Shown: positions 26,228 through 35,590 of the stretch, one piece after another | How positions within the stretch are numbered: position 1 is the first letter of the stretch | Layout: each line of letters opens with the position of its first letter | DNA from: Candidatus Flexicrinis proximus | Lineage (GTDB): Bacteria; Chloroflexota; Anaerolineae; Aggregatilineales; Phototrophicaceae | Direction of reading: 5' to 3' | Length of the DNA: 64,000 bases | Assembly: GCA_016712885.1 (NCBI GenBank) | Contig: JADJQF010000004.1 | Location: 372,001 to 436,000, forward strand | Notes under the pieces: model-generated | What the model was told of the DNA's origin: nothing | The model's input: only the letters and a program-made list of their open reading frames with translations | Databases searched by the model: none | Translations under genes and position numbers: made by a program

Positions 26228-27106
26228 CTAAGCCTTTGCTACGCTAGCGAGCAGTTCATACTGCCGCTGTTTGAGCGGGTGGAGCTCTTCAAAACTGTGA
26301 ATGTGCTGAAAGTTCGCCAGGTCCGATAACGCGAAGGCGCGGCGGGGGATCAACTGAAACTGATATCCCGGAAGGGCAGCGACCAGGTCTTCGAACGTGA
26401 ACCCGGATAGCCGCCACAGCCGCCGAACAAACTCGAAGACGACACTCGGCTGGAAGCGCATGATTGTCTCTTGCGCGCCTCTCAGTGCAGCGACGTCGAA
26501 ACCCTCAACATCGCACTTGATGGTGTCGATTCGGGGCCAGCCGCGCTCCTTCAACAGCGAATCGAGAGTTGTGACCGGCACCATGGTCGACTCCCAATCT
26601 TCTCCTGGGGCTTTCTCGAAACGTCCTCGCGTCCACTCCGCGCTGTCCCTGGGGTAGTAGAACGGCAGCGTCCCAGCGGCTTCCGACACGGCCACCGGGA
26701 TGATTTCAATATTGGCGTAATGGGGTGAGGCTGCGACATTCTGACGGAGCCGGGTTAGCACGCCCGGATGTGGCTCCACCGCCAATACGCGTCCGCGTGG
26801 GCCAACGTGGAGGCTCATGGCCGTCGCATGGGCGCCGATGTTCGCGCCAAGATCGACCAGCGTGCCACCAGCAGGCGTTACTGCCTGCAACGCGCGCAGG
26901 ACGTGCGGCTCATATCGTCCGTACCTGTACAGATCGAGTTCGCGGAAATTGCTGAAATTGACAACCAGCGCGCCTTTGCCGTGCCAGCGCATCCTGATGT
27001 CCTGGTAAGGGGGTGGAGGCTTGAAGCGCAGCGCCACATTATGCACTCGCAGCCGCGGCGCGCGCCGGCTCACCGCACACAGCATCCTGAAGATGAGTCC
27101 TCGCAT
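26228..27106 (-). CDS. FkbM family methyltransferase
   Basis: 292 residues from the ATG at 27106, which has AGGGAAG about 7 bases upstream; a GTG start six codons earlier is weaker. Motif I is LVDLGANIGAHATAMSLHVGPRGRVLAVEPHP, followed by IIPVAVSEAAGTLPFY, TTLDSLLKERGWPRIDTIKCDVEGFDVAALRGAQ and VVFEFVRR, all diagnostic of the FkbM family. Such enzymes O-methylate sugars or other metabolites; with the glycosyltransferase next door, methylation of a surface glycan is a reasonable inference. Confidence 0.92.
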   Translation of the reverse strand: MRGLIFRMLCAVSRRAPRLRVHNVALRFKPPPPYQDIRMRWHGKGALVVNFSNFRELDLYRYGRYEPHVLRALQAVTPAGGTLVDLGANIGAHATAMSLHVGPRGRVLAVEPHPGVLTRLRQNVAASPHYANIEIIPVAVSEAAGTLPFYYPRDSAEWTRGRFEKAPGEDWESTMVPVTTLDSLLKERGWPRIDTIKCDVEGFDVAALRGAQETIMRFQPSVVFEFVRRLWRLSGFTFEDLVAALPGYQFQLIPRRAFALSDLANFQHIHSFEELHPLKQRQYELLASVAKA

Positions 27107-27141
27107 CAGAATTCTTCCCTTCACGACGCACAGTGAAGCGC

Positions 27142-27170
27142 AAAATACAACGCACCAGCAGATTGTGCAA
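27142..27170 (-). promoter_or_regulatory. promoter of the FkbM/glycosyltransferase pair
   Basis: Minus strand TTGCAC (27170-27165), 17-base spacer, TATTTT (27147-27142). It lies about 35 bases upstream of the FkbM start. Confidence 0.6.
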
Positions 27171-27276
27171 GGGTACGCGACGGAGTTCGCACGCTCGGGT
27201 TCATACGCAACGCTAAGCGACTGTCCTGCGTATGTATGCTAGACTGGCGGCGACTAATCGTGTGAGGTTTCCCAGG

Positions 27277-29094
27277 ATGATGCGGATGCGGCGCCGGCGT
27301 GGACCGGCTCTTAACGGTGAAGAACGCGATGATCTGACCCACGTGCCGATGCAATGGCGGCGGATGATTGGGTATCTCGGACCCTATAAACTGCGGCTGA
27401 TGATCTCGCTGCTGGCATTGGTGATCAGCGCGGGAATTAGTCTGATCTTCCCGCAGGTCATCGGCCAGGTGATCGACTCGATATTTGTGAGCGGTGAAAC
27501 GGCCCGCCTGGACAACATCACACTGGCACTGCTGGCTGTCTTCCTGCTGCGCTCTTTCACTACGCTGATTGAGAACTACAATCTCAGCTATATAGGCGAG
27601 AATATCGTCACCGACCTGCGTAAGCAATTGTTCCGTCACCTGCAGACCCTTTCGCTTGGCTTCTTCACTTCGCGGCGTGTGGGCGAGCTGTTGAGCAGGA
27701 TCAGCAGCGACGTGACCGTTATGCGCGGTGCAATTACCGGCAACCTCAACACCCTGCTCCAGCAGTCGGTCATCCTGACCGGCTCGATCGTTCTGATGGT
27801 TGCCCTGAACTGGCGGCTGACGGCTTTCCTGCTCGTCATCCTGCCGGTGATCATCGCAGCCGGTTTCGGGATCGGCGCGGTCCTCCAGCGCTATTCGACC
27901 CGCGTGCAGGATGAACTTGCCGCGTCGACCGTCGTCACCGAGGAAGTCCTCCAGAATGTGAAGGAGGTCAAGAGTTTTGTCCGCGAATCGTTCGAGGCCG
28001 GTCGTTACGAGAGCGCGTTGGGCAAAGCCCTTAAGTCGGCGCTGATGGTCGCGCGGTTCCAGTCGGCCTTCAGCGCGTTGATGGCCTTTCTGGCTTTTGG
28101 ATCGCTGGCGATGTTTCTGTGGTTTGGAGGCCGAGAAGTTCTGGCCGGCCGGCTGTCGGCCGGCGAACTGATCACCTTCCTATTTTATGGGATTTCTGTC
28201 GGGGGGAGCTTTGCTTCACTTGTCGGGCTTTACGCGCAGTTCCAGCAGGCGCTTGGTGCGACCAAACGCGTATTCCAGTTAATTGACGAGCGACCCGACG
28301 TGAAGGATGCGCCGGATGCTGTCGCCATCGGGCACGCCGAGGGTCGCGTCACCTTCGACGCGGTCGACTTCACCTATGATGGCAAGATCGATGTGCTGAA
28401 GGGCGTTGACCTTGACATAGCGCCGGGCGAGATCGTCGCCCTTGTCGGCCCCAGCGGTGCGGGGAAATCCACGCTGTTCAGCCTGATTCCGCGTTTTTAT
28501 GACCCCACCTCAGGCGCGGTACTGCTTGACGGACATGATATCCGCACGCTGACGCAAGCCAGCGCCCGCGCTCAGATCGGTATTGTCCCGCAGGAGACGC
28601 TGCTGTTTGGCGGCACCATCCGCGAGAATATCCTTTACGGGCGTCTGAACGCGACTGAAGCGGAGATGATTGCCGCGGCTCAGGGGGCCAATGCACACCA
28701 GTTCATCACCGAACTGCCGGACAAATACGAGACAGTGGTGGGGGAACGCGGCGTGCGTCTGTCAGGCGGGCAGCGTCAGCGCGTCGCGATCGCCCGCGCT
28801 ATCCTGAAGGACCCACGAATTCTGCTCCTGGACGAAGCGACCAGCAGTCTTGACAGCGAAAGCGAGTATCTGGTGCAGGAGGCACTTTCGCGCCTGATGC
28901 AGAACCGCACGACCATCATCATCGCGCATCGCCTGAGCACCATCCGCGTGGCAGACCGGATCGCTGTCCTGGATAAAGGCCGCATCGTCGAGCTAGGTAC
29001 ACACAACGAACTCATGGCGCGTGACGGCCTTTATGCCAGACTCTATGAGATGCAGTTCCGCGACGAGGACAGCGAACCCGCGCCAGCAAGCTAG
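27277..29094 (+). CDS. ABC exporter, fused membrane and ATPase domains
   Basis: 605 residues from the ATG at 27277, preceded by GTGAGG; an ATG 45 bases upstream is in the same frame. About 45-330 is the six-span type-I exporter membrane domain (LRLMISLLALVISAGISLIFPQVIG, then ENIVTDLRKQLFRHLQTLSLGFFTSRRVGELLSR). The ATPase domain has GPSGAGKSTL, the Q-loop VPQETLLFGGTIRENI, signature LSGGQRQRVAIARA, ILLLDEATSSLDS and the H-loop IIIAHRLST. It forms homodimers or heterodimers that export lipids, drugs or peptides; substrate unknown. No partner gene is adjacent, so a homodimer is likely. Confidence 0.94.
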   Translation: MMRMRRRRGPALNGEERDDLTHVPMQWRRMIGYLGPYKLRLMISLLALVISAGISLIFPQVIGQVIDSIFVSGETARLDNITLALLAVFLLRSFTTLIENYNLSYIGENIVTDLRKQLFRHLQTLSLGFFTSRRVGELLSRISSDVTVMRGAITGNLNTLLQQSVILTGSIVLMVALNWRLTAFLLVILPVIIAAGFGIGAVLQRYSTRVQDELAASTVVTEEVLQNVKEVKSFVRESFEAGRYESALGKALKSALMVARFQSAFSALMAFLAFGSLAMFLWFGGREVLAGRLSAGELITFLFYGISVGGSFASLVGLYAQFQQALGATKRVFQLIDERPDVKDAPDAVAIGHAEGRVTFDAVDFTYDGKIDVLKGVDLDIAPGEIVALVGPSGAGKSTLFSLIPRFYDPTSGAVLLDGHDIRTLTQASARAQIGIVPQETLLFGGTIRENILYGRLNATEAEMIAAAQGANAHQFITELPDKYETVVGERGVRLSGGQRQRVAIARAILKDPRILLLDEATSSLDSESEYLVQEALSRLMQNRTTIIIAHRLSTIRVADRIAVLDKGRIVELGTHNELMARDGLYARLYEMQFRDEDSEPAPAS

Positions 29095-29122
29095 CGCGGG
29101 TTATCATGGGAGTCGGCCTCGA

Positions 29123-30658
29123 TCAGGGCTGCGCGGTCTGTTCCAGGATCCATTCCGTGATCGTTGGCAGGAAGGCGTCGATGAAGCGCGGCTGCAATAC
29201 CGCATATTCGCTGACGCCGCCGGTGGCCGCCAGTTGGAACAGGTGGTTGGCTCCGTCCAGCGTGACGATCTCAAAGCTGCTGGATGCGGGCGACGCTTCG
29301 AGCGCTGTTTGCAGCGCGGTCGCGTTCTGGTCGGCATCCACCTGCGTGTCCAGTTCGCCGAAAACCGCCAGCACCGGCACGCTGACCGTCACCCACGCCT
29401 CAGCCGGATCGTAGCGCAGGAAGTATGGCCACCACGGCCGGCTGAAATCGGTGAGCTGGCCGCGCACCGTTTGCTCGATAAACGCTTCTACATCACCGAT
29501 CTGTGCGAGCTGCTCTTCGGTCAGCGATGCAAGTTGTTCCCGGATTCTTGAGTCAAGCAGCAGGGAAACGCCCAGCGAGTCGCCATTCAGGATCAGCGGG
29601 AACATCTCCGTGATAAAGGCAATCTGCGATTCGGCTGCTTCCTCAGTCTGGCCCTCAGCGGCATACAGTCTCCGGTTCTGTTCAGCCAGCAGGTCGGCGC
29701 CATTCACCGCTGGCCCGGCCATCAGAACATAGAAGGCAACGGGCGCACCGGCTTCGACCATATTCGCTGCAACCACGCCGCCTTCGCTGTGTCCCAGTAC
29801 GCCAATGCGTGTCGCGTCGATCTCCGGTCGTGTGAGCAGGTAGGTAAGCGCGGCTTCAGCATCATCCGCGAAATCCTCAATCGTCGCGCTCGCGTAATCG
29901 CCACCTGACCGGCCGTACCCGCGGTCGTCGTAACGCAGGACGGCGATTCCGGCACGGGTCAGATGGTCGGCAATCAGCGCAAACGGCGCAAATTGTATAC
30001 CGGCCAGTGTTTCGTCGCGGTCCTGCGCTCCGCTTCCAGAGATCAGGATGATGGCCGGATGCGGCCCTTCCTGTGTGGGCAGCGTCAGGGTGCCTGACAA
30101 TGGAATGACGCCGCTGTTGAACGTCACGTTCTCAGCCGTGTAACCGGCATCGTCCGGCACGACCGCTACGACTTCGATCGGCGTTAATGCGTTCACCGCG
30201 GGAATGAATACCGCTTCACGCAGCGCGTCTCGTTCACTTGCGTCTGCCTGGAGTATGACGATATAGACTGACGCGCCCTGGGTCGTCAATGCGAAATCGA
30301 CCAGAATGTTCGTTCCGGCGGGTCCTTCGATCGAATACACCGCCCAGTCGAGTCCGTTTGCACTGACGGTGCCATCCGGCTGCGGCAGCTCTGAAATCCC
30401 CAGTTGATCCAGCAGCGCGCCGACAATTTCGTTGAAGTCGCCGACGATGCCCTGCTGCGCCAGCAGCGTCTGCGGTGGTTCCTCTCGCAGCCACAGACCA
30501 GCGGAGTATTGCGTCCAGCTGCTTGGAACCACGCCGGTAATGCCGTAAGAATTGTCTGTAAACGGCACGAGCAGGATCGATCCTGCGGAGTCCTGAGCCG
30601 TCGCACCACCGACGAGGGTGATGGCAGCGATCATTGTGAGCAACATTCGTTTCAGCAT
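29123..30658 (-). CDS. secreted alpha/beta hydrolase
   Basis: 511 residues from the ATG at 30658, where a signal peptide starts (MLKRMLLTMIAAITLVGGATAQD). Residues about 25-180 form an uncharacterised beta-rich domain. The hydrolase domain begins around 190: VIPLSGTLTLPTQEGPHPAIILISGSGAQDRDE (oxyanion region), RYDDRGYGRSGG, and the nucleophile elbow GVLGHSEGGVVAA. The acid VFGELDTQVDADQ and the His in LDGANHLFQ complete the triad. It resembles secreted esterase/peptidase proteins of the S9/acyl-peptidase-like family. It is divergent from the HEAT-repeat gene. Confidence 0.88.
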   Translation of the reverse strand: MLKRMLLTMIAAITLVGGATAQDSAGSILLVPFTDNSYGITGVVPSSWTQYSAGLWLREEPPQTLLAQQGIVGDFNEIVGALLDQLGISELPQPDGTVSANGLDWAVYSIEGPAGTNILVDFALTTQGASVYIVILQADASERDALREAVFIPAVNALTPIEVVAVVPDDAGYTAENVTFNSGVIPLSGTLTLPTQEGPHPAIILISGSGAQDRDETLAGIQFAPFALIADHLTRAGIAVLRYDDRGYGRSGGDYASATIEDFADDAEAALTYLLTRPEIDATRIGVLGHSEGGVVAANMVEAGAPVAFYVLMAGPAVNGADLLAEQNRRLYAAEGQTEEAAESQIAFITEMFPLILNGDSLGVSLLLDSRIREQLASLTEEQLAQIGDVEAFIEQTVRGQLTDFSRPWWPYFLRYDPAEAWVTVSVPVLAVFGELDTQVDADQNATALQTALEASPASSSFEIVTLDGANHLFQLAATGGVSEYAVLQPRFIDAFLPTITEWILEQTAQP

Positions 30659-30726
30659 TCGCAAAGCCCTGTTGTCGGACTGAACTATAATCACTGTATT
30701 GTACACCTCTGGGAAGCCGTCCTCTT

Positions 30727-31530
30727 ATGCCCAAGCGTCGATCGAAGCCGATTGAACCCTACCTTGCCGGTCTGCAGGATCCGGATTACAAAGTGCGCCG
30801 CGAGGCGGTCAAAGGATTGCGCCAAACCCGCAATCCCGATGCATACCCCTATCTGGTGGCTGCGCTGAAAGACACGACCATTGCCGTCATCTACCACGCG
30901 ATTCGCGGCCTCGAAGAGCTTGGCGACCCGCGATCGATCCCCGAGCTTCTCAAGATGCTGGGCAGGAAAAGCAGCTGCGATGTCTGTGACGAGGTGGGGG
31001 CGGCGCTGGTCGCCTTCGGCGAGGTGGCTGTCCCGGCGCTGATCGAGACTCTGAAGTCGCCCTCAGCCCGTGCCCGTGCGGTTGTCGCGACCTGTCTCCA
31101 GCGCATTGGTGATCGGCGCGCCATAGAACCGCTGATCGCGCTGCTGAACGACCCCGAGCCGTGGCCGCTGAGCGCGGCATTATCAGCCTTGTGGGACTTT
31201 CGCGATGAGCGATCGCGCGAGCCGCTTGCCGCTTTCGTCGCACGTCCGGATGAGGTCATACCGTCCGACTCAACGTTCAGCGGCTACGACCGCAAACGGT
31301 CGGCTGCCTTCGCGCTGGCTGAATTGGGCGACCCTCGTGCCATCGATGTGCTGGCCCGGTCGTTCGACCAGGTCCAGCGTGCCTGCATCTATACCATCCA
31401 GCAGCTCGGCAAGATCGATGACCCGCGCGTACGCCCGCTCATCCAGAGGTACATCGACGAAGACCCGGAAAGCCTATGCGCCTCGCAAGCCCGCGCTACG
31501 CTGGAGCATCTGGCGGCGCGGGGCCTGTAA
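30727..31530 (+). CDS. HEAT-repeat (PBS lyase-like) protein
   Basis: 267 residues made of HEAT-like repeats, each about 31 residues: YKVRREAVKGLRQTRNPDAYPYLVAALKD, VIYHAIRGLEELGDPRSIPELLKMLG, ARAVVATCLQRIGDRRAIEPLIALLND, RSAAFALAELGDPRAIDVLARSF and YTIQQLGKIDDPRVRPLIQRYID. Proteins of this kind are protein-interaction scaffolds; only the phycobilisome members have lyase activity. No signal peptide. The 44-base gap to the convergent uvrC gene is free of genes. Function not assigned. Confidence 0.85.
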   Translation: MPKRRSKPIEPYLAGLQDPDYKVRREAVKGLRQTRNPDAYPYLVAALKDTTIAVIYHAIRGLEELGDPRSIPELLKMLGRKSSCDVCDEVGAALVAFGEVAVPALIETLKSPSARARAVVATCLQRIGDRRAIEPLIALLNDPEPWPLSAALSALWDFRDERSREPLAAFVARPDEVIPSDSTFSGYDRKRSAAFALAELGDPRAIDVLARSFDQVQRACIYTIQQLGKIDDPRVRPLIQRYIDEDPESLCASQARATLEHLAARGL

Positions 31531-31574
31531 ACGGGGCAACTGGCACCTATCGGAGAAGCGGTGTTTCACTGACG

Positions 31575-33458
31575 CTAAAGCACCGACTTGATCTGCTCGG
31601 CCAGCTTCTTGTTGATGCCTTTGACGGTGGTCAGTTCTTCGATACTGGCGTTGCGGATGGCAGAAATCGAATTGCCGAACGCCGCCAGCAGCGCCTTACG
31701 CTTATTCGGTCCGACCCCCGGTACATTATCCAGCAGGCTCACCATCCCGGCCTTGTCGCGGCGCGCACGGTGCGATGTGATGGCGAAACGGTGCGCCTCG
31801 TCACGGATGCGCTGAACCAGATACAAGCCCTGGCTCTGGCGCGGCAGCACGATGGGATTCGGGTTGCCCGGAAGGTAGATTTCCTCGAATTGTTTGGCCA
31901 GAGCAGCGACCGGAACGCGTCCAAACAGCTCGAATGCCTGCAGAACCTCCACCGCAACGCCGAGCTGCCCCTTGCCGCCGTCGATCAGCAGCAGGTCCGG
32001 CAGGACGCGCCAAGTTGCATCCCGATCGTCCTTCCCCGGAGCGGTGTTCACCGGCTCGTCTTTGAGCATGTTGTAGCGGCTGAACCGGCGGCTCAAGGCC
32101 TCACGCATCGACTGATAGTCGTCAGGCCCGGTATGGTCGACCGAGCGGATGTTGAACCGCCGGTATTCGCCTTTGGATGCGACCCCGTGCGCGAATACGA
32201 CCCGGCTGGCGACGATTGCCGTTCCTTGAGTCGTGCTGATGTCGTAACATTCGACGCGGGCGGGTGGGGTCGGCAGCCCCAGCGCGGCCTGCAGCTCAGC
32301 CAGTCCCGACTCCTGTTTAGTCGTATCTGCTTCCCACTGCGCCTTCATCATACGCAGCGCTTCCGATGCGTTTTCCTTGGCCATGCCGATCAGGTCGACT
32401 TTATTCCCGCGTTTTGGAACCGTAATCTGTACTTTTGCGCCGCTTCGCTTGTCCGACAGCCAGCGCTCGATAATGCGCGCTTCTTCCACCTCGTCCGGCA
32501 AGATGATTTCGCGCGGGATTTCCTGCGTCTCGCTGTAAAACTGCGTCATGAACTGTTCGAGCATTTCCGACTCGGTCTCGCCTTCGAAGTTATCGAGGCT
32601 CCGGCTGTCGCTGCCGATCAATTTGCCCTCACGGATGAACAGGATTTGCACGACGGCGGTCTTTTCATCGCGCGCAATCGCGATCACATCATGGTCGGTC
32701 ATCGTCGTACTAATGGCTTTGTGCCGCTGTGTGATGTACTCGATCGCCTTTAGCTGGTCACGCAGCACAGCCGCTTTTTCGAAATGCAGATCATCGGCAG
32801 CTGCTTCCATTTCGCGCATCAGCCGGCTGGTCACGCGCTCGGACTTGCCGGCCAGCACGTCCATCAGCTCCGCGATCATGGCGCGATATTGTTCCTGATT
32901 GACCATGCCGATGCACGGCGCGTTGCACAGGCCGATGTCATGAAACAGGCATGCGCGTTCGTCGCTGCCGGTGATCACCCGGTCGCAGGTGAGGTATGGG
33001 AAGGCTTTTCGCAGAACGCGCAGCGTGTTCTGGACCGCCCACATTGCCGCATAAGGTCCAAAATAGCGCGCGCCGTCCTTGACCACCCGCCGGGTCGTCT
33101 CGACTTTTGGATAGGCCGTTTGCCACGTCACCCGGATATACGGGTAGTGCTTGTCGTCTTTGAGCAGGATGTTGTAGCGCGGCTGGTGCTGCTTGATCAG
33201 TGTTTCCTCAAGGATCAGCGCCTGCACTTCGGTCTCAGTGACGATGACCTCGATCTCCGCCACCAGCGACCGCATCTTGAGCGTCTTTGGCGTATGGTCG
33301 GCGTTCTTGGTGAAGTAATTTGGGACGCGATTCTTGAGAACTTTCGCTTTCCCGACATAGATGATGCGGCCGCTGATGTCCTTCATCAGGTAACAGCCGG
33401 GTTTTGTCGGCAGCGTCCGCAGGATCTGCTTGATGTTTTCAGGGGTTTCGTAAGACAT
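31575..33458 (-). CDS. uvrC: UvrABC system protein C
   Basis: 627 residues from the ATG at 33458 (MSYETPENIKQILRTLPTKPGCYLM); an ATG four codons upstream is possible. The GIY-YIG nuclease domain covers about 15-95 (GCYLMKDISGRIIYVGKAK). A UVR motif lies near 195-230 (LMREMEAAADDLHFEKAAVLRDQL). The second, RNase H-like nuclease domain includes ARVECYDISTTQGT and PDLLLIDGGKGQLG. The C-terminus has helix-hairpin-helix units (LLDNVPGVGPNKRKALLAAFG, TTVKGINKKLAEQI). UvrC makes the 3' and 5' cuts in nucleotide excision repair. Length is normal. Confidence 0.96.
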   Translation of the reverse strand: MSYETPENIKQILRTLPTKPGCYLMKDISGRIIYVGKAKVLKNRVPNYFTKNADHTPKTLKMRSLVAEIEVIVTETEVQALILEETLIKQHQPRYNILLKDDKHYPYIRVTWQTAYPKVETTRRVVKDGARYFGPYAAMWAVQNTLRVLRKAFPYLTCDRVITGSDERACLFHDIGLCNAPCIGMVNQEQYRAMIAELMDVLAGKSERVTSRLMREMEAAADDLHFEKAAVLRDQLKAIEYITQRHKAISTTMTDHDVIAIARDEKTAVVQILFIREGKLIGSDSRSLDNFEGETESEMLEQFMTQFYSETQEIPREIILPDEVEEARIIERWLSDKRSGAKVQITVPKRGNKVDLIGMAKENASEALRMMKAQWEADTTKQESGLAELQAALGLPTPPARVECYDISTTQGTAIVASRVVFAHGVASKGEYRRFNIRSVDHTGPDDYQSMREALSRRFSRYNMLKDEPVNTAPGKDDRDATWRVLPDLLLIDGGKGQLGVAVEVLQAFELFGRVPVAALAKQFEEIYLPGNPNPIVLPRQSQGLYLVQRIRDEAHRFAITSHRARRDKAGMVSLLDNVPGVGPNKRKALLAAFGNSISAIRNASIEELTTVKGINKKLAEQIKSVL

Positions 33459-33731
33459 GCGAGGCCGCAACCATAACCAAACGTTTGTGCTATTTTATCG
33501 CAAGGCGCCACATCCGGCCAGTCGCACCAATCACAGAACATAATTTCGCATTCAAGCGCAAAAATCGGCTGAAATTGAATGGCTGCTCGCCATTTCCGCA
33601 TCATACCTGAGTCCCGGTTTGCATTGCTGCCGCTGCTATGGATATAGGCGGTCTAAAGCTCACCCAGGCAAACAATGGCCCGAATAGTTACAATTATCGG
33701 ATGCAGCTATTAATCGCTTGAGGCTCTCGGC

Positions 33732-35471
33732 ATGTTCTTTCGGCTGATCTACGTCTTTCTCGCGTTATTGGCAGTGTCTCGTCTTGCGGCGGCTCAGCAG
33801 GCCGTCGGCACTTTTGTCCCCTCGCCGTGCCCTATTCCTGTGCCGGTCGGCGAAGACGTTGACTGCGGCTACCTCAGCGTCCCTCAGCACCATGACGATC
33901 CGAACGGCCCGGCTTTTCAGCTCGCGGTCGCAATTCTTCGCACCGATAGCCTGGCCCCGAAAACCGATCCCGTGATCTACCTCTCAGGCGGGCCGGGCGG
34001 AAGTGCTTTAGCCAGCCTGAGCGGTTGGATCGATCTGCCTATCGCGAACGATCGTGACCTGATCTTTCTCGATCAGCGCGGAACCGGCTACAGTCTGCCG
34101 GGCTTGTTCTGTGAGAACTACGAGTACGATTTCGATCCCGATGACCTGTTCTTCGGAGAATTCCTACTCTATTGCCGTGACGAGATGGCTGAGCTTGGAA
34201 TCGATCTCGGGGCGTTCAACAGCCGCGAATCGGCGTGGGACGTGGCGGTACTGATCCGCGCGCTCGGCCTCGAACAGGCCAATCTGTATGGCATCAGCTA
34301 CGGTACGCGGCTTGCCCTGACCGTGATGCGCGACTCGCCAGACGTTGTGCGGGCTGCCGTACTCGACTCGCCGTATCCGCTGCAGATCAACGGCTTCGAA
34401 GCGCAGGTGATCAACGGTTTCAGTGCCATCGACGCGCTGTTGGCAGCCTGCGGCGCAGACATCGACTGCAACAACGCCTTCCCAAGTCTGAGCAGGCGTT
34501 TCTACGCATTCATTGAGAGCGGGCGAGTGGTCTACGCCAATGTCGGCAGCGGCAGCGAGGAACTGCGCGGCTATGACATTGCGCGATACCTCTTCGACGT
34601 CCTCTATGACTCCGACGCGATTCCGATGGTTCCTATGGCGCTTTCGAATATTCTGGACGGTAACGCCGAACTCTTTGGCGATCTCGTTTCAGGCTATTAT
34701 GCGACCTACGAAGGGGGAAACGAGGCACTTGAAGCGTTCTACGATATCGTGGATACGCTGGCGATGCGGGTGCTGGGGATGGAAAGCGTTGACTTTTTCA
34801 TCGCCTACGTCGACAGCCTTGAGCGAAACCGTCGAAGCATGGTTTATGCTCAGGCCATCAGCGAGGCCACCGACGAAGAATTGGCGCAGATCATCCAGTT
34901 CTATCTCGATTTCGAAACCCTTGAGGAAACTCACAGCTATCTCGCCGCCTTGAGTGAATCCGATCAGGATGCCCTGATCGACAGCATTGTGATGGCCCTA
35001 AGTTTTTCCTACAGCAATACCACCGACAGCGATGCTGTATTTCACACGGTCATGTGTACCGAGGAAGTTCCGTTTAACCGGATTGGGAATGCTGAACAGA
35101 ACAGCCTTGAAGTTGCAGCTACCGTTCGCGAAGCACTGCTCGATGGCGTGTATTTTCAGTTTGAGTTGTGCAAGTACTGGGATGTACCGGCGGCACCCGA
35201 AATCGAGACGCAGGCCGTGAACAGCAGCATCCCGGTTTTGATCCTGGGGGGTGAGTTTGACCCGATCACGCCGCCGGTTTTTGCTGAGGCCGCGCTGCAG
35301 GGCCTGACTCAGGCACAGAAAGTGATCATCCCCGGCGGAGGACACGGGTTGGTCGCGGCCAGCGAGTGTCCGCAATCGATTGGTATCGCTTTCCTGAACG
35401 ACCCGACCGCCGCGCTCGACGCCTCTTGTGCGACCAATATGCGCGTGGTCTGGGAGACGCAGCAGCCGTAA
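33732..35471 (+). CDS. secreted TAP-like serine peptidase / alpha/beta hydrolase, copy 1
   Basis: 579 residues. Signal peptide MFFRLIYVFLALLAVSRLAAAQ. Next comes CPIPVPVGEDVDCGYLSVPQ, a Cys-rich entry segment typical of secreted tripeptidyl-aminopeptidase-like hydrolases. PVIYLSGGPGGSA forms the oxyanion HGGP-type turn, and DLIFLDQRGTGYS is followed by the nucleophile elbow NLYGISYGTRLAL. The C-terminal TAP domain holds the acid LILGGEFDPITPP and the His in IPGGGHG. Such enzymes cleave N-terminal peptides or amide-containing compounds outside the cell. The next gene is a tandem paralogue with the same layout. Confidence 0.9.
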   Translation: MFFRLIYVFLALLAVSRLAAAQQAVGTFVPSPCPIPVPVGEDVDCGYLSVPQHHDDPNGPAFQLAVAILRTDSLAPKTDPVIYLSGGPGGSALASLSGWIDLPIANDRDLIFLDQRGTGYSLPGLFCENYEYDFDPDDLFFGEFLLYCRDEMAELGIDLGAFNSRESAWDVAVLIRALGLEQANLYGISYGTRLALTVMRDSPDVVRAAVLDSPYPLQINGFEAQVINGFSAIDALLAACGADIDCNNAFPSLSRRFYAFIESGRVVYANVGSGSEELRGYDIARYLFDVLYDSDAIPMVPMALSNILDGNAELFGDLVSGYYATYEGGNEALEAFYDIVDTLAMRVLGMESVDFFIAYVDSLERNRRSMVYAQAISEATDEELAQIIQFYLDFETLEETHSYLAALSESDQDALIDSIVMALSFSYSNTTDSDAVFHTVMCTEEVPFNRIGNAEQNSLEVAATVREALLDGVYFQFELCKYWDVPAAPEIETQAVNSSIPVLILGGEFDPITPPVFAEAALQGLTQAQKVIIPGGGHGLVAASECPQSIGIAFLNDPTAALDASCATNMRVVWETQQP

Positions 35472-35590
35472 GGACCTTGCGCTGCAGGCGGACATACGGA
35501 AAGCCGATTCGTGCAGGGCGAATCACGTACGCTCGTCAGAATTGCCGTTATAATCGAGCAACCTCATTCGACACCAAAGGGCGGCAGAGC

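Noticed and set aside
31476..32753. 425-residue plus-strand open frame
   Set aside because: Antisense to uvrC; composition and lack of motifs show it is a shadow.
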